A DNA stretch of 55,687 nt from an uncultured Methanomicrobiales archaeon (GTDB lineage Archaea; Halobacteriota; Methanomicrobia; Methanomicrobiales; Methanospirillaceae). The DNA is taken from assembly GCA_903926075.1 (NCBI GenBank), contig CAIYHQ010000107.1:1-55687 (forward strand), given 5' to 3'. A program made the translations under genes and the position numbers. The notes below the pieces were generated by a model that searched no databases, was not told the origin of the DNA, and saw nothing but the letters and a program-made list of their open reading frames with translations. Positions 1-11,008 of this stretch are shown one piece after another (within the stretch, counting starts at the first letter, position 1; each line of letters begins with the position of its first letter).

Positions 1-1
1 A

Positions 2-133
2 GCTGCGAATTTCTGCAGAGTGAGGGGATACATCTCAACAGTTAAAAAACATAATCTCCCTGTCCTGACTTCTATAATGAGGGCTTTCAAAGGCGAACCA
101 TTCATCCCATCAGCAGCTCATACATCACCCTGA
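2..133 (+). mobile_element. IS66-type transposase, C-terminal tail (partial)
   Basis: An open frame enters from the left edge and stops at TGA 131-133. The 43 residues contain RGYISTVKKHNLPVL followed by a short linker and FKGEPFIP. This resembles the end of IS66-family transposases, where an R-x-YIS-(T/L)-x-K motif is followed by a G-x-P tail. Everything upstream is outside the window, so I cannot say whether the element is intact. No terminal inverted repeat could be identified between the stop and the end of leuS at 163. It could also be an old remnant. Confidence 0.6.
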
Positions 134-162
134 ACAGTTACAAATTCTTTTTCTCTATTTTA

Positions 163-2937
163 TCACTCAATAATAATGACCGGTTTATATGGGATTGCAC
201 CTGCTGACTTTGTATGAGTACATTCATCAGCCCCTGTAATTATTACCGGAACTCCAAATTCTTCTTCAAGGAATTTCTTTGCCTCGTTAAATATACGCAT
301 CTCTTCAGGAATATTTGTCAATATATCAGATACAAGACCTGGTGGAAGCCGGTGAATATGGTTTGTGCAGGCTTTTACAACATCGACAATTTCTTTTCCC
401 CTCATCTTCATGTCTGGGATCTCCATGATGCTTTTTATTGCATTTCGTTTGTCTTCAAGCCCTGCAATAAGCGTAAAAACCTTCCATTTCCAATCAGGAG
501 TTATGCAGATAGTTATTGATTTAGGTGTTATCTGGATCAATTTAAGAATTGATTCAACGTCTTCTACAGTCCGAAGCAAGAGTTCTTCAGCAACTTCTGA
601 TTTTTTATTAACCTTATTTGCATTGTAATTGGGCCAGTCTGCATAAACAACAGGCCCTTCCCCAGATATTGCTTTCCACAAACCTTCTGCGGTGAATGGA
701 ATGATTGGAGTAAGCAATCTTATCCATACAGAAATGTATTCATTTAATACCGGGCTGCCACCTTTTCGCCTTTTATACCATTTCAAATCATTTTCAAGGC
801 CAAAATAAGCTTCCTGGAGTGCCTGACGGGTCTGGAAATTATTATAAAATTCTGTTGTTCTCTCTATTCTGTACTGCAAGCGTGACATAAGCCAGTCATC
901 AATTGGGTTAGGCTCATCAGTCATCTCCAGAGCATCCATAATGGTGTTCCATAGGCGCTCTATCTGTTTTCGTGTCGAGAGTACAAGCTCATTTCTCCAG
1001 TCAAAGTCCTGCCAGGGCTCAGCACTTCCTACGAGGAACATCCTCACAGTATCGGCGCCAAATTCTTTTACAGCATCCTCCAGCAGGAATACATTACCTT
1101 TTGATGAAGACATCTTAGCTCCATTGAGGAGACCCATGCCAAAAACGACCATCCCCTTTGGAAGAAGATTTTCGGGGAAAATAGAAACATGATGAAATAT
1201 CTGGAATGTAAGATGGTTTGAAATCAGGTCTTTTGCAGAAAATCTGATATTATACGGATACCAATAAAGGAATTCATCCCGGATTGATTTAAAGTCATGA
1301 TCCCCAGGAAGTTTTCCTGGCTCTTTTCCAAGGAAAATATAATCAAAGACCTGGGGCGTGAGATCATCAGGGGGAATTTGTCTGAGGTGGTGGGCTATTG
1401 TATAATATGCCATATAAATAGTCGAATCTGACAGTGGTTCAATCAGCCATCTGGGGTCCCATGGAAGTTTTGTTCCAAGACCTATTTTCCTTGTACATGC
1501 CCAGTCCTTTAACCAGTCTATTGTGCGCTCAAACTCAGTCCTGACTTCAGGAGGAACGATTTCCATCCGTGCGAGCTGTTCTTTTACTTCATTTTTCCAT
1601 TCTGTGTCGCTATACTGGAGGAACCATTGATCGTGAAGGATTTTAATGACCACATTGCTCCCGCACCGGCAGAAAATCTGACGGATATCAAATTCAAACA
1701 TCGTAACAGAATGGTATTCCTCTTTCATCAGGAGTGCAACGTCATCACGGGCTATTTTGACCGGTTTTCCTCCAAATTCAGGATATAGTGTCCCTTTTGA
1801 AAACTCGGCATTGTATAATTCCTGAGTTAATGAGTCGACTTTCGGGTCTCTTTGATCTTTTATACCTGCCCTGACAACCGCATCTTTTGCAGGTACAAAG
1901 CCGTAACCCTCAACTGTAATAAGTGATTTTGGGACTATAGAAAGATATTTTCCCTCATCCTGGAGGTCACGCAGTGCAATATAATCGAAAGGAGCGTGTG
2001 CCGGAACACTCATTACAATCCCTGTAGCCATATCAGGGTCTACAAAAACAGCCGGTAAAATGGGAACTTCGCCGCATAATGGATGTGATACAATTGAGTC
2101 AACAAGTGATGAACCTTTTATTTCTCCTTCAATACTGACTTCATGGTCCTGGTAGGAGAGTTTTACTGCTGCTTCCCTGCTTACAATCCACTTGGCCCCG
2201 TCAACCGTTACTTTTACGTAAGTGGTATCAGGATTGACCCAGATATTTGTAACTCCATAAATTGTTTCAGGACGAAGTGTTGCGGTTGGAATGAATGAAT
2301 CATTCCATTTGAACATTACAAGTGAAAATCTAAAAATTTCTGCTTTTTCACCTTCTAAAAGATCATGATCACCAACCGGGTTGTCACATTGTGGACAGTA
2401 TCTGACCGGGTGTGCCCCTTTTACTACATGACCAGCTTCTTTCAGATGAAGCCACTGCCACTCAATAAAGCGGCTATATTGCGGGTCTACTGTTGTGAAC
2501 TTTCTTCTCCAGTCAATCGAAAGACCGCATGAAGCCATAACACGGGCGTATTCATCACTGAAATATCTGACAATGGCGAGAGGCTCTTTGAATCTTTTTA
2601 ATTCATCTTCAGGCACTTTATAGAGGTTTTTATATAATTGAATCGCTTTTTCATCCCCATTCATTATCCTTTTTGAGATTCCTATAACCGGAGCTCCGGT
2701 TACATGAAAAGCCATTGGATAAAGGACTTCATACCCCAACATCCTGTAATATCGTGCGATGACATCAGGAACAATGTAGGTCCTGCCATGACCTACATGC
2801 ATAGCTCCACTCGGATAAGGATAAGCAACAGTCAGATAAAACTTATTTTTGGCAGAAGGATTTACTTCAAAAAGCCCCTGCCATAATTTTTTTGCATTTT
2901 CTTCAAGGATAACCGGGTCGAAACTCTCTTTTGTCAT
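163..2937 (-). CDS. leuS: Leucyl-tRNA synthetase, archaeal type
   Basis: Cytoplasmic class I aminoacyl-tRNA synthetase that charges tRNA-Leu with leucine. The 924-residue length fits archaeal/eukaryotic-type LeuRS. The HIGH motif is HVGH at residues 47-50 inside [17 protein letters not shown]. The KMSKS loop is KMSSSKGN at residues 608-615. A large CP1 editing insertion lies between them (around residues 200-400), with a zinc-type CPQCDNP segment near residue 184. The ATG at 2937 is the natural start, because the conserved [15 protein letters not shown] segment follows immediately. It lies 18 bases downstream of the PIN-ATPase gene and is probably co-transcribed with it. Its 3' end converges on the IS66 remnant. 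Confidence 0.97.
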   Translation of the reverse strand: MTKESFDPVILEENAKKLWQGLFEVNPSAKNKFYLTVAYPYPSGAMHVGHGRTYIVPDVIARYYRMLGYEVLYPMAFHVTGAPVIGISKRIMNGDEKAIQLYKNLYKVPEDELKRFKEPLAIVRYFSDEYARVMASCGLSIDWRRKFTTVDPQYSRFIEWQWLHLKEAGHVVKGAHPVRYCPQCDNPVGDHDLLEGEKAEIFRFSLVMFKWNDSFIPTATLRPETIYGVTNIWVNPDTTYVKVTVDGAKWIVSREAAVKLSYQDHEVSIEGEIKGSSLVDSIVSHPLCGEVPILPAVFVDPDMATGIVMSVPAHAPFDYIALRDLQDEGKYLSIVPKSLITVEGYGFVPAKDAVVRAGIKDQRDPKVDSLTQELYNAEFSKGTLYPEFGGKPVKIARDDVALLMKEEYHSVTMFEFDIRQIFCRCGSNVVIKILHDQWFLQYSDTEWKNEVKEQLARMEIVPPEVRTEFERTIDWLKDWACTRKIGLGTKLPWDPRWLIEPLSDSTIYMAYYTIAHHLRQIPPDDLTPQVFDYIFLGKEPGKLPGDHDFKSIRDEFLYWYPYNIRFSAKDLISNHLTFQIFHHVSIFPENLLPKGMVVFGMGLLNGAKMSSSKGNVFLLEDAVKEFGADTVRMFLVGSAEPWQDFDWRNELVLSTRKQIERLWNTIMDALEMTDEPNPIDDWLMSRLQYRIERTTEFYNNFQTRQALQEAYFGLENDLKWYKRRKGGSPVLNEYISVWIRLLTPIIPFTAEGLWKAISGEGPVVYADWPNYNANKVNKKSEVAEELLLRTVEDVESILKLIQITPKSITICITPDWKWKVFTLIAGLEDKRNAIKSIMEIPDMKMRGKEIVDVVKACTNHIHRLPPGLVSDILTNIPEEMRIFNEAKKFLEEEFGVPVIITGADECTHTKSAGAIPYKPVIIIE

Positions 2938-2955
2938 TATCTTCCCTCTTGTGTT

Positions 2956-4854
2956 TTAGACAGGTCTAAGGCGGATAGCCTCCCCTTCGTTATAACGCCG
3001 GATCATTTCCTGAGAGATAGTACTATTTTTTGCAAGCAGAATCTCACCAGCTTCATTCACTGTTGCGGTAAAAAGATACTCTTTTCCTGCAAATACATCA
3101 ACAATTTTTCCAGTCTGATCCAGGGCAATAATTGTCAGGTTTTTCTTGTCTATTTTAATCCTTACACCATTTCCCTGTACTGTGTCAGATTCTACCTGAG
3201 GGGTATCACGAGGCTTTTCACGCTCGCCTTTGGGTCTGATATCGATTCCTACCCCTACTTTATTCACAATTGCAGCTATGTTTTTTCCGCCTTTGCCTAT
3301 TGCAGCAGGAACATCCTTATCATCAATGTAAACGACAGCTTTTGTATCTGATAGTCTCTCAACTTCGACAGTGCCGTCGGTGAACCTGCCTATCTCCCGT
3401 TCAATCTCAATTTCAAGGATCTGCCACTGTGTACTTTTTTCCATTTCAGGTTTCGCGACATCCGACTGTGGTACATCGGTTACTGGTAAATCGTTAGAAT
3501 GCTTAATGACATTTTGCGGCATGACCACTGTTTCAGGTCCATATTTGAAAATTTCAAGGTCTACCTTACCCGTATCAATGTTACGAATAAGTGTAACCGG
3601 CCTGCTGTCAAGCTCGGAAGGCATCCCTTCTGGTACTTTTATGGTAAACCTTACATCATAAACATTGGATATCTCTCCTTCTTTGAGACAAGCTATAGTT
3701 GTAATCACCTGTGGGATAACGCCAAAATCAATTCTGTCAGAAAAACGTTGAATTGCTTCAATAGCACCAATTGCATGCACTACTCCGACCATTCCTACTC
3801 CCGCAAGTCTCATATCAGAGAAAACTTCAAAGTCCTCATTTTTCCTTAGTTCGTCAAAGATGACAAAATCAGGACGTACAAGAAGGAGAAGATCTGCAGT
3901 ATTAACCATGCTTCCTTCAAGTGCTGTATATTGGGTAATATTATCAGGTACCTGAAGTTCCCTTGGAGCCTCCATTGTTTTTACGACATATCCCGAATCA
4001 GATAAATATGTTGCAACTGACTGGGCAAAAGTTGTCTTTCCTGAACCAGGAGGTCCAACTATAAGAAGTCCTCTTGGTTCATCGACAAGCCTGTTTTTTA
4101 TAAGTTCTGCTTTTTTGTAATCTTCCAGTGTTACTGTTACAATGGGACGGACCGCAGTTATCTCCATTCCATCGCTAAATGGTCTTCTCGTTATTGCAAT
4201 CCGCATAGTTCCAATCTGGACTACTGTGACTCCCCGTTTTTCAAGTTCAATGAATCCGTCAGGGTCCCTCTTTGCCCGTTCCAGGATTTCCTGGGCAAGG
4301 CCCTTTAGTTCATATTCTGATGAGGGTTGTTCACGTATCCTGACAAGTTTCATATCTTTTATAGAACCTTTTTTTGCAACAGGAGAGACTCTGTCTTTTA
4401 GATAAACTGCAATAGTATGCTCGTCAAAAAATTGATCAATCCCCAAAGGTGTAAAATTCTCTACCTGCGGTCTCAGGTAAATAACAGCAATACCTTTAGC
4501 TTTTGCAACTTCAGCCTGGACCATATCGCTTGTGATAAATGTCGCATCGTGCTCAATAGCAACTTTTCTTATAAGTGCGTCTATTTCACCGCCGCTTGCA
4601 AGTTTTACCTGTTCAAGGGTCGGACGTTCACCAACATAGGATATCTGTATTGTGCCTTCCTCAGAAAGACGACAAAGTGCCTGTAATTCATTCAGGCCGA
4701 GAAAACCAATCTCACGCCCTTGATTTGCCTGTGCTTCAAGTTCTGCCACCACCGCCTCTGGAATAATTATATGGGCTCCGGTGTATTCACCGGTCTGTAT
4801 CATGGAGGTGATACGGCCGTCAATGACCGCACTGGTATCTGGTACAAGTTTCAA
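2956..4854 (-). CDS. PIN domain - ATPase - KH domain protein (archaeal PINA-like)
   Basis: A 632-residue archaeal fusion. Residues 1-130 are a PIN nuclease-like domain with acidic residues at D6, E36, D92 and D110. Residues 260-410 are a secretion-ATPase-like P-loop domain with Walker A GPPGSGKT (267-274) and Walker B FVIFDE (330-335). Residues 505-545 are a KH fold with IGKGGKNI (519-526). A C-terminal PUA/TRAM-like tail follows. Sulfolobus homologues (PINA) have been described as hexameric ATPases acting on Holliday-junction-like DNA; an RNA role is equally possible given the KH domain. The start is TTG at 4854, supported by GGTGAG five bases upstream. Likely in one transcription unit with leuS. 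Confidence 0.9.
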   Translation of the reverse strand: MKLVPDTSAVIDGRITSMIQTGEYTGAHIIIPEAVVAELEAQANQGREIGFLGLNELQALCRLSEEGTIQISYVGERPTLEQVKLASGGEIDALIRKVAIEHDATFITSDMVQAEVAKAKGIAVIYLRPQVENFTPLGIDQFFDEHTIAVYLKDRVSPVAKKGSIKDMKLVRIREQPSSEYELKGLAQEILERAKRDPDGFIELEKRGVTVVQIGTMRIAITRRPFSDGMEITAVRPIVTVTLEDYKKAELIKNRLVDEPRGLLIVGPPGSGKTTFAQSVATYLSDSGYVVKTMEAPRELQVPDNITQYTALEGSMVNTADLLLLVRPDFVIFDELRKNEDFEVFSDMRLAGVGMVGVVHAIGAIEAIQRFSDRIDFGVIPQVITTIACLKEGEISNVYDVRFTIKVPEGMPSELDSRPVTLIRNIDTGKVDLEIFKYGPETVVMPQNVIKHSNDLPVTDVPQSDVAKPEMEKSTQWQILEIEIEREIGRFTDGTVEVERLSDTKAVVYIDDKDVPAAIGKGGKNIAAIVNKVGVGIDIRPKGEREKPRDTPQVESDTVQGNGVRIKIDKKNLTIIALDQTGKIVDVFAGKEYLFTATVNEAGEILLAKNSTISQEMIRRYNEGEAIRLRPV

Positions 4855-4947
4855 AATATCTCACCATCTTATTAATTGTTATAATGGAATAAGAACTTCA
4901 CATAAAAAAAGCCAGATAAAGGCGACTTACCAAAAATTTTGTTATCT

Positions 4948-5307
4948 TTATTTTTTATATACTTTTACGGGGTCAAATATTGGTTTATAAAGCAAATTTC
5001 CCTCAATATCGCGGAAAAAACAACTTTCATACCCCTCATGGCAGGCTGCACCTGCCTGATTTACTAAATATAAGACCGCATCAGAGTCGCAGTCAACATG
5101 GATCTCAGTCACGGTCTGGAAGTGGCCGCTCTCTTCACCTTTTTTCCATAATTTTTTTCGGCTCCTGCTGTAATAATGAGCAAAACCTGTTATTTGCGTG
5201 AGATTAACTGCCTCTTCATTTGCATATGCCATCATCAGCACTGTTTTTGTCTTTGCGTCCTGCACAACGACAGGGATAAGACCTTCATGAAAATTTAGTT
5301 TTATCAT
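4948..5307 (-). CDS. hisI: Phosphoribosyl-AMP cyclohydrolase
   Basis: Third step of histidine biosynthesis: hydrolytic ring opening of phosphoribosyl-AMP. The 119-residue protein is a stand-alone HisI without the HisE pyrophosphohydrolase domain. The diagnostic metal-binding stretch HVDCDSDAVLYLVNQ is followed by GAACHEGYESCFF, giving the conserved Asp and Cys ligands. Its ATG (5305-5307) overlaps the TGA of the upstream peptidase gene as ATGA, so the two are translationally coupled although functionally unrelated. No other his biosynthesis gene is in the window; hisS at 12.8 kb is the tRNA synthetase. Confidence 0.96.
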   Translation of the reverse strand: MIKLNFHEGLIPVVVQDAKTKTVLMMAYANEEAVNLTQITGFAHYYSRSRKKLWKKGEESGHFQTVTEIHVDCDSDAVLYLVNQAGAACHEGYESCFFRDIEGNLLYKPIFDPVKVYKK

Positions 5308-6281
5308 ATTTTATACGGCAGAATAATTCTGATTAGAAGGTTTATAAGGTCTCCAGTCAGGACTGAACTTACCAGTCCAAAGGTGATAGGTAGGATGAAT
5401 GGAACACCATATGAGATCCAGACTTTTCCTGCTTGCCTGTAAATTTCTCTTTGGGCCTTGTATTCAAGAGGATATTCTTTTAAATACTTTGTATAAACTC
5501 GTTCTTTACCACTAATCATCCTTGTTACAGATTCAGTCAGTCCCAGATATCTACGCTCAATTGTGTCATCTTTAACAACAAAATCTTCCATTACAAATCC
5601 AAATGAATCCTGAATTTTATCACCATCTACAGGATATCCAATAAGTAGAAGAAGAAAAGGTGCCTTATTTCGTTTTATTATATTGTAGGCAAATAAAATA
5701 ACAGGAGCAATTAGATTTGCAATAACTGAATTTATAAGGACACTGTAAGGTAAGTACGGAACTGCAGGATAACCTGTTAATGGAAGCCAGGGATAAACAG
5801 GGAGTGTTAAAGAAAGGAAAATAAAAGCCCATGCGTCTGCCCCTCCGAAGAGGTGAAGTCTGCCGATAATATAGAACATAAACGTAAAGATAACCGACAT
5901 AATGATTAAGGCAAGGCAATCAGAAAATGAACCCATGGTAAAAATCTGAAAATATATCCACATCACGGCTGGGATGCTGACACAAACCATTGGCCCCCAG
6001 GTCCTGAAGGGAACTCTCCTTTCTCTGACATCAAGGACTGATGAATAGATGAGTGTAATGAGAATTGCAAAAGTGCTGAATATATATGGATTTTTTCCGG
6101 CAATAATAAGGATAACGACCAAAAAGACACCAATCAGCCAGAGCGGTACTTTGTCAAACCGCCTGAATGTGGTATTATCAGAGTTGAGAATAAGAATCAC
6201 CGAATAAATCAATAAAAAAATCAGATATATAATTAGATCCTGAATTGTGAAAACCAGGTCAGGAAAGGGAATATCAAACAT
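5304..6281 (-). CDS. Class III (A24) prepilin/preflagellin peptidase
   Basis: A 325-residue polytopic aspartic protease that cleaves class III signal peptides of archaellins and type IV pilin-like proteins. The two catalytic aspartates are visible as D84 in SSVLDVRERRVP and D149 in LFGGADAW (the GxGD-type motif). There are about six hydrophobic helices, and a cytoplasmic insert with charged residues lies between helices late in the protein. It is transcribed divergently from the secretion ATPase/TadC operon across a 151-base intergenic region, which suggests it processes the pilins assembled by that machine. I cannot decide between FlaK- and EppA-type specificity. Confidence 0.85.
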   Translation of the reverse strand: MFDIPFPDLVFTIQDLIIYLIFLLIYSVILILNSDNTTFRRFDKVPLWLIGVFLVVILIIAGKNPYIFSTFAILITLIYSSVLDVRERRVPFRTWGPMVCVSIPAVMWIYFQIFTMGSFSDCLALIIMSVIFTFMFYIIGRLHLFGGADAWAFIFLSLTLPVYPWLPLTGYPAVPYLPYSVLINSVIANLIAPVILFAYNIIKRNKAPFLLLLIGYPVDGDKIQDSFGFVMEDFVVKDDTIERRYLGLTESVTRMISGKERVYTKYLKEYPLEYKAQREIYRQAGKVWISYGVPFILPITFGLVSSVLTGDLINLLIRIILPYKI

Positions 6282-6344
6282 TATACTATTTTTTGGATGG
6301 ATATATTTACTATTCCTTTGCTTTGTTTACACTCTATAAAATCA

Positions 6345-6352
6345 TTTATATA
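6345..6352 (+). promoter_or_regulatory. Putative TATA box of the filament-assembly operon
   Basis: The tract TTTATATA lies 81 bases upstream of the ATPase start, within the 151-base divergent intergenic region (6282-6432). It is the best TATA-like element on the plus strand. Transcription would be expected to start near 6375, leaving a leader of roughly 55 bases. Inferred from sequence only. Confidence 0.4.
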
Positions 6353-6432
6353 ATTGAATTAGGAATTTAATTTCTATCAGGTAATACAAACGATCATTTT
6401 AGGGTGGATAAACACTAGTCTTTTTAATAAGG

Positions 6433-7974
6433 ATGAAAAAAATTCCGGATAATTCTCTGGCAAGAGTTGAAACGAAGGACCTGGAAGTAAAAAAATCAGA
6501 GTTATTTAATAAGGAATCCTTAAAAACTGTTGAATCCTATGTTGTCAATTATCCTTATGCCGAAGTTGAGATTCATTATGATGAGGCCCATAACCAGTAT
6601 TACTATCATGTGAATGAACCCTGGCTTAGCCTTTCTGAAAAAGATCTTTTCCAGTGTATTCGTGAATCATTATTTGACAATCTTGTTCTCTCGCGGAATG
6701 AATGCAATGTAATTGAAGCAATTCGCGAATTAAAAAAGGCATACATTAAAATTCTTTCAAAAATCAGGCCACCTGATGAAAATAACCTGTATAAAAGAAT
6801 GTTCTATTATTTACAGAGGGAATTTTTTGGTTTTGGTTTTGTAGATGCAATGATGCATGATCCTTTCATTGAAGATATATCATGTGATGGCGCAGGAAAA
6901 CCTATCTTTGTCTACCATATGAAGTACGAGTCCATGCGTTCAAATCTTATCGTCAAAGATTCTGGAGAACTGGATATGTATATTATGAGTACTGCCCAGA
7001 AAGCAGGAAAATATATATCAATTGCCGAACCTCTGGCCGATGCAACCCTGAATGATGGTTCCCGGATTCAAATGAGCCTTGGGGATGAGGTTACGGCACA
7101 TGGTTCGACATTCACGATTAGAAAGTTCCGGTCTGACCCGATTACACCTGTTGATCTGATAAACTCCGGGACCCTTACACCACAGGCACTAGCATATCTC
7201 TGGTTGTGTGTTGAGTCTGCGAAATCTTGTATCTTTGCCGGTGGGACAGCTTCAGGTAAAACAACATTATTGAATGCAGTTTCTCTATTTATCCCTCCAC
7301 AGTCGAAGATCGTCTCACTTGAAGATACCAGGGAACTCCGCCTTCCGCATGAAAACTGGATTCCGGCAGTTACACGTCATTCAGCAGATCTTTCAAGACG
7401 TGGAGAAATTGATCTTTATGATCTGCTCGTAGCCGCACTGAGACAAAGACCTGAGTACATTATTGTTGGAGAAGTCAGGGGTAAAGAGGCTCAGACTCTT
7501 TTTCAGGCAATGAATACGGGTCACGTCACATATTCCACAATTCATGCGGATACTGTGTCCGGAATTGTTTACAGGCTTGAAAATCCCCCGCTTTCAGTTC
7601 CCAGGACCATGTTGTCTTCCCTTGACCTGGTCTGTATTCAGGTTCAGGTTCGCATTGGTGGCAGGCGTGTAAGAAGAACCAAGCATATTATTGAGATTCT
7701 TGAAATTGATCCAAGGACACGCGAACTTATCACAAACGAAGTATTCAGATGGGAGCCTGACTCTGATGAACTGGTCTGGAGAGGCAGATCCTTTCTTCTT
7801 GATTTGATGACTGAAGAACGGACCTGGACTGCAAAGGTGATGCAGGAAGAGTTGAAACGGAGGGAAGAAACTCTTGTGTGGATGATGCAACATGATATCC
7901 GGACATACAGGGAGGTTGCAAAGACGATTGAATGCTATCTTTCAAACCCGCAGAACTTCTTCAGAGGTCGGTAA
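6433..7974 (+). CDS. Type II/IV secretion system ATPase (GspE/TadA/ArlI family)
   Basis: Cytoplasmic hexameric motor ATPase powering assembly of an archaeal type IV filament. In the 513 residues I see Walker A GGTASGKT (270-277), the Asp box LEDTREL (296-302), Walker B YIIVGEVRG (342-350) and the His box GHVTYSTIHA (363-372). The N-terminal ~130 residues form the usual membrane-protein docking domain. The stop codon is followed directly by the first TadC-like gene with no intergenic base, so coupling is likely. An ArlI (archaellum) identity is not supported, because no arlJ, arlH or archaellin genes are nearby. A Tad/Epd-like pilus motor is the better reading. Confidence 0.92.
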   Translation: MKKIPDNSLARVETKDLEVKKSELFNKESLKTVESYVVNYPYAEVEIHYDEAHNQYYYHVNEPWLSLSEKDLFQCIRESLFDNLVLSRNECNVIEAIRELKKAYIKILSKIRPPDENNLYKRMFYYLQREFFGFGFVDAMMHDPFIEDISCDGAGKPIFVYHMKYESMRSNLIVKDSGELDMYIMSTAQKAGKYISIAEPLADATLNDGSRIQMSLGDEVTAHGSTFTIRKFRSDPITPVDLINSGTLTPQALAYLWLCVESAKSCIFAGGTASGKTTLLNAVSLFIPPQSKIVSLEDTRELRLPHENWIPAVTRHSADLSRRGEIDLYDLLVAALRQRPEYIIVGEVRGKEAQTLFQAMNTGHVTYSTIHADTVSGIVYRLENPPLSVPRTMLSSLDLVCIQVQVRIGGRRVRRTKHIIEILEIDPRTRELITNEVFRWEPDSDELVWRGRSFLLDLMTEERTWTAKVMQEELKRREETLVWMMQHDIRTYREVAKTIECYLSNPQNFFRGR

Positions 7975-8916
7975 ATGGCTGCAAAAAAAAAATTTATAAA
8001 CCTGGCATTGACCTTATTTCAGTCAAATGTATTAAAACGAAAAAAAAGGTATAAAAAATTAAGAGAATCAATAAAATCCTCGCGAATGGAGATAAACTTT
8101 GAAGAATATCTTTGTACCGTCTATCTAGGAACAATTACTTTAGGATTTTCTTCATTCCTGTTATCCGGAATTTTTATATATTTTTCTGAAATGAAAATAA
8201 AAATTCCGTTTATCACATATGAAATTTCACAAATTATGTCATTTTTGCAAATCAGAATCGTTTTTTCTCTAATATCAGGTTTTTTTGTATCAGTTACCAT
8301 CGGTCTCTCATTTTTTGCAATTGCAATTATTTATCCTGGCTCTCTTGCGGGTGTCAGGGGAAAAAAACTTGATTCTTCTCTACCATATGCAGTTAATTAT
8401 TTATCCGCAATGTCAAGTGCCGGCATATCCCCTTCGCGAAGTTTCAGAATGCTTGGATATTCAACCAAGTACGGAGAAATCTCAAATGAAGTCCGTTACA
8501 TCATCCAGGAGATTGATATCCTCGGAAAAGATCTACCCGCAGCTCTATTGTCAGTTGCACAAACCACCGCTTCAAAACGGTTCAGAGAATTTCTATATGG
8601 TGCAGTTTCAGGTGTTCACGGTGGAAGTGATATCAGGGAGTACTTTCGGAACGTTGGAACCCGTTCAATAATTGAACGTTCGCAGGAACAACAAAGAATA
8701 ATCGATACAATGGGACTGGTTGCTGAATCTTACGTATCTGCGATGGTAGCTGGAACCTTATTTCTAATAGTGTTAGTATCTGTAATATCAGTTATTTCGT
8801 ATGAACGCATTCCGGTTTTTCTTACAGCAATTACCTATATTATTATCCCGCTTGGGACCGCTCTTTTTCTTTTGATAATCGATTCTCTTATGGGCAGCAG
8901 TGAACTGGGGATTTAA
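7975..8916 (+). CDS. TadC-like (GspF/T2SSF) membrane assembly protein 1
   Basis: A 313-residue integral membrane platform protein of a type IV filament machine. A basic N-terminus (many Lys/Arg in residues 1-40) is followed by hydrophobic segments near 50-70 and 90-125. The T2SSF core contains LPYAVNYLSAMSSAGISPSRSFRMLG, and two hydrophobic segments lie near 255-300. The conserved small-residue and Gly pattern and the position directly after the ATPase fit the archaeal ATPase-TadC-TadC arrangement. It starts at the base after the ATPase stop codon. Codon use is A/T rich compared with the r-protein region. Confidence 0.86.
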   Translation: MAAKKKFINLALTLFQSNVLKRKKRYKKLRESIKSSRMEINFEEYLCTVYLGTITLGFSSFLLSGIFIYFSEMKIKIPFITYEISQIMSFLQIRIVFSLISGFFVSVTIGLSFFAIAIIYPGSLAGVRGKKLDSSLPYAVNYLSAMSSAGISPSRSFRMLGYSTKYGEISNEVRYIIQEIDILGKDLPAALLSVAQTTASKRFREFLYGAVSGVHGGSDIREYFRNVGTRSIIERSQEQQRIIDTMGLVAESYVSAMVAGTLFLIVLVSVISVISYERIPVFLTAITYIIIPLGTALFLLIIDSLMGSSELGI

Positions 8917-8937
8917 GGAAATAATATTCAGGTCTCC

Positions 8938-9924
8938 ATGAAATTAAATGAATTTGCTTTTGACTCATATTCACCGTATGAAAAAGAAGTCATGAGAAAG
9001 ATTGAGAACTATGTTTTGCGCAGGGGGGATCTGGGACAATTTCTTGTCAATCCCTATGCCTACCTTACAACATCACCCCTACGAATCTGTCTTTGCACAG
9101 TTCCTGTCGCATTCTCTCTTGCTATAATAGCCGTTATCCTTGGCACCGCCAATTTCGGAGTAAATGCATTTATTAATGGTTATCTTGGGGAAAACATCTT
9201 TCTCATGATTACTCTCACAATTTTCATACCCGCGTCAATTGTGCATGAAAAAAGGGCAAAATTTGTGCGTGAGACATACAGGACCTTTCCGATATTGCTT
9301 CGCGATATGGCAGGTCTAATAGCAAGTGGAATGAATCTGCCGGCAGTGGTAATGGCAGTCACAAGAAATGAATATGGAAGTCTTGATCCTTTCCTTGAAA
9401 GGCTTGAACTGGAGATATCATGGGGAATCCCATTTATTATCTCATTTCGTCAATTCGGAACCAAAATTGGGACAATTGTAGCAGAAAGGGCAACAGAGCT
9501 CATTAGTGATGCACATGCTGCAGGAGGAGATGTCTCTCTTGCAATAAGGGATGCAGCAAATGAATGCGAAGAGATCTCGGCTCTTTTTGAGGACCGGTGG
9601 AACGGGATGATAATTTACATTGCAATTGTTTTTGTTGCATTTCTTGTTTTTCTCATGATCCTTGTGATTTTGACAACAACATTTCTCTCATCCATTGTTA
9701 GTCCTGGAAATGCAGGGAATTTACTTGCTTACGGTCAAAAAGGAGTTATAGACCTGAATATATACAAGAGGATTTTTTTTCACGCTGCCTGCATTGAAGC
9801 TATCTTCTCAGGTCTCTGTGCCGGTAAGCTTGGGACCGGAACTGTAAAAGGCGGACTTATTTATGCGTCTTTCATGCTCGGAATTGTTTGGGTTGTATTT
9901 TCTCTCTTTATTTTATTCAGATAA
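8938..9924 (+). CDS. TadC-like (GspF/T2SSF) membrane assembly protein 2
   Basis: The second platform protein, 328 residues, with hydrophobic segments near residues 50-75, 85-105, 220-245, 275-295 and 305-327. The cytoplasmic T2SSF core includes the segment [21 protein letters not shown], which matches the same core position in the first TadC paralogue. Paired TadC proteins are usual in archaeal type IV pilus loci, where they probably form a heteromeric platform. The gene ends in a tail-to-tail overlap of 8 bases with top6A (9917-9924). No pilin-like gene with a class III signal peptide is adjacent, so the substrate must be elsewhere. Confidence 0.85.
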   Translation: MKLNEFAFDSYSPYEKEVMRKIENYVLRRGDLGQFLVNPYAYLTTSPLRICLCTVPVAFSLAIIAVILGTANFGVNAFINGYLGENIFLMITLTIFIPASIVHEKRAKFVRETYRTFPILLRDMAGLIASGMNLPAVVMAVTRNEYGSLDPFLERLELEISWGIPFIISFRQFGTKIGTIVAERATELISDAHAAGGDVSLAIRDAANECEEISALFEDRWNGMIIYIAIVFVAFLVFLMILVILTTTFLSSIVSPGNAGNLLAYGQKGVIDLNIYKRIFFHAACIEAIFSGLCAGKLGTGTVKGGLIYASFMLGIVWVVFSLFILFR

Positions 9925-11008
9925 TTCCCATGTCTGAAAGACGTCTTGGAAGATATTCCTTTGTTACAAAATCAAGCCCTCTTACCGCAAAAGCCTGCTG
10001 TTCTGTCTTGAGGTTAAGCGCAAGCTGGAGTTTTATCTCCTTACGCCAGTAATCTGTTTCGAAACGTGGATCTGTGAGTATTGATTTCAGGGCTGCAACA
10101 TCTTTCTCATTCAGGCTGTCAGATGGAAGATTATAATCTCTTATGTCAGATGGACTGACTCCAATAAATTTCGCTTTAGGCGTTGCCAGGAGTTCAGATA
10201 TATGTGCACTCTTAATTGCACCATAAGCAACACTTGCAAAAATTCTATATGACCAGGGATCACCATCTGTGAATACTGTAACCGGAAGGTTATACTGTTC
10301 ACTAAGGCGGTTTAGAACTCGCCGTGTGGAACGCGCAGGCTGACCTTTCAAGTGAACTAGTATTGCAGAATGCTCTTCATCAAAACCGTTCTCAATAAGC
10401 CTCGCATACATTCCTCCAGTTTCGATAGCAATAATTAATTTCGCATCGTGAGACTGAAACTCGAGAGTTTCAGTATTTGTGGGTATCTGATAACCTGCCT
10501 CGCCAACATCATCACGACAATGGATAATCCTCTCACCCCTCCTCGTTATCTCTTTTAGTTGAAGTGGGCCGAATATTGTGGCACCGTCTTCTTCGGGTCT
10601 TAAGTGGAAGCCCTCTCTCTGAACATCGGTAAGGATCTCAAGGTCTTCAATCAGGAAATTGCTTTCATCCTGGGCTGAAAACTTAGCTTTTTTCCAACCC
10701 TCTGATATGTAATACAATTCTCTCAAGGTTGAGGTGCGGTCTTCACGTATCTGTTGCTTCACAAATCCTATTACATATGCCATTCGCAGGAGATGAAGCG
10801 CGCTCTTTTCTGTTACAGCAGCTCTTAAACTCTCTTTTCCTCCATATTTCCAGACTTCAAGTGAGGAATTAAACTCAATATTTTGCTTTGTGCGTGTTGG
10901 AAGAGTAATAGATGGAACATCGCCGTTTATCATCTGGTCGTACCACATTTTTGCAATAGCAAAGAGTTTTTTTTCTGCAACCTGGTCGAGTTCCTTTTTT
11001 TTAGACAT
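9917..11008 (-). CDS. top6A: DNA topoisomerase VI subunit A
   Basis: Catalytic subunit of the type IIB topoisomerase that relaxes and decatenates DNA by a double-strand break with a covalent tyrosine. The 5Y-CAP motif RELYYIS contains the likely active tyrosine (about residue 100 from the chosen start). The Toprim domain has the acidic DGDPW motif ([13 protein letters not shown]). I chose ATG at 11008 (MSKKKELDQ), which overlaps the top6B stop by 8 bases; a TTG three codons upstream at 11017 is the alternative. It forms an operon with top6B and hisS. Confidence 0.96.
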   Translation of the reverse strand: MSKKKELDQVAEKKLFAIAKMWYDQMINGDVPSITLPTRTKQNIEFNSSLEVWKYGGKESLRAAVTEKSALHLLRMAYVIGFVKQQIREDRTSTLRELYYISEGWKKAKFSAQDESNFLIEDLEILTDVQREGFHLRPEEDGATIFGPLQLKEITRRGERIIHCRDDVGEAGYQIPTNTETLEFQSHDAKLIIAIETGGMYARLIENGFDEEHSAILVHLKGQPARSTRRVLNRLSEQYNLPVTVFTDGDPWSYRIFASVAYGAIKSAHISELLATPKAKFIGVSPSDIRDYNLPSDSLNEKDVAALKSILTDPRFETDYWRKEIKLQLALNLKTEQQAFAVRGLDFVTKEYLPRRLSDMGII

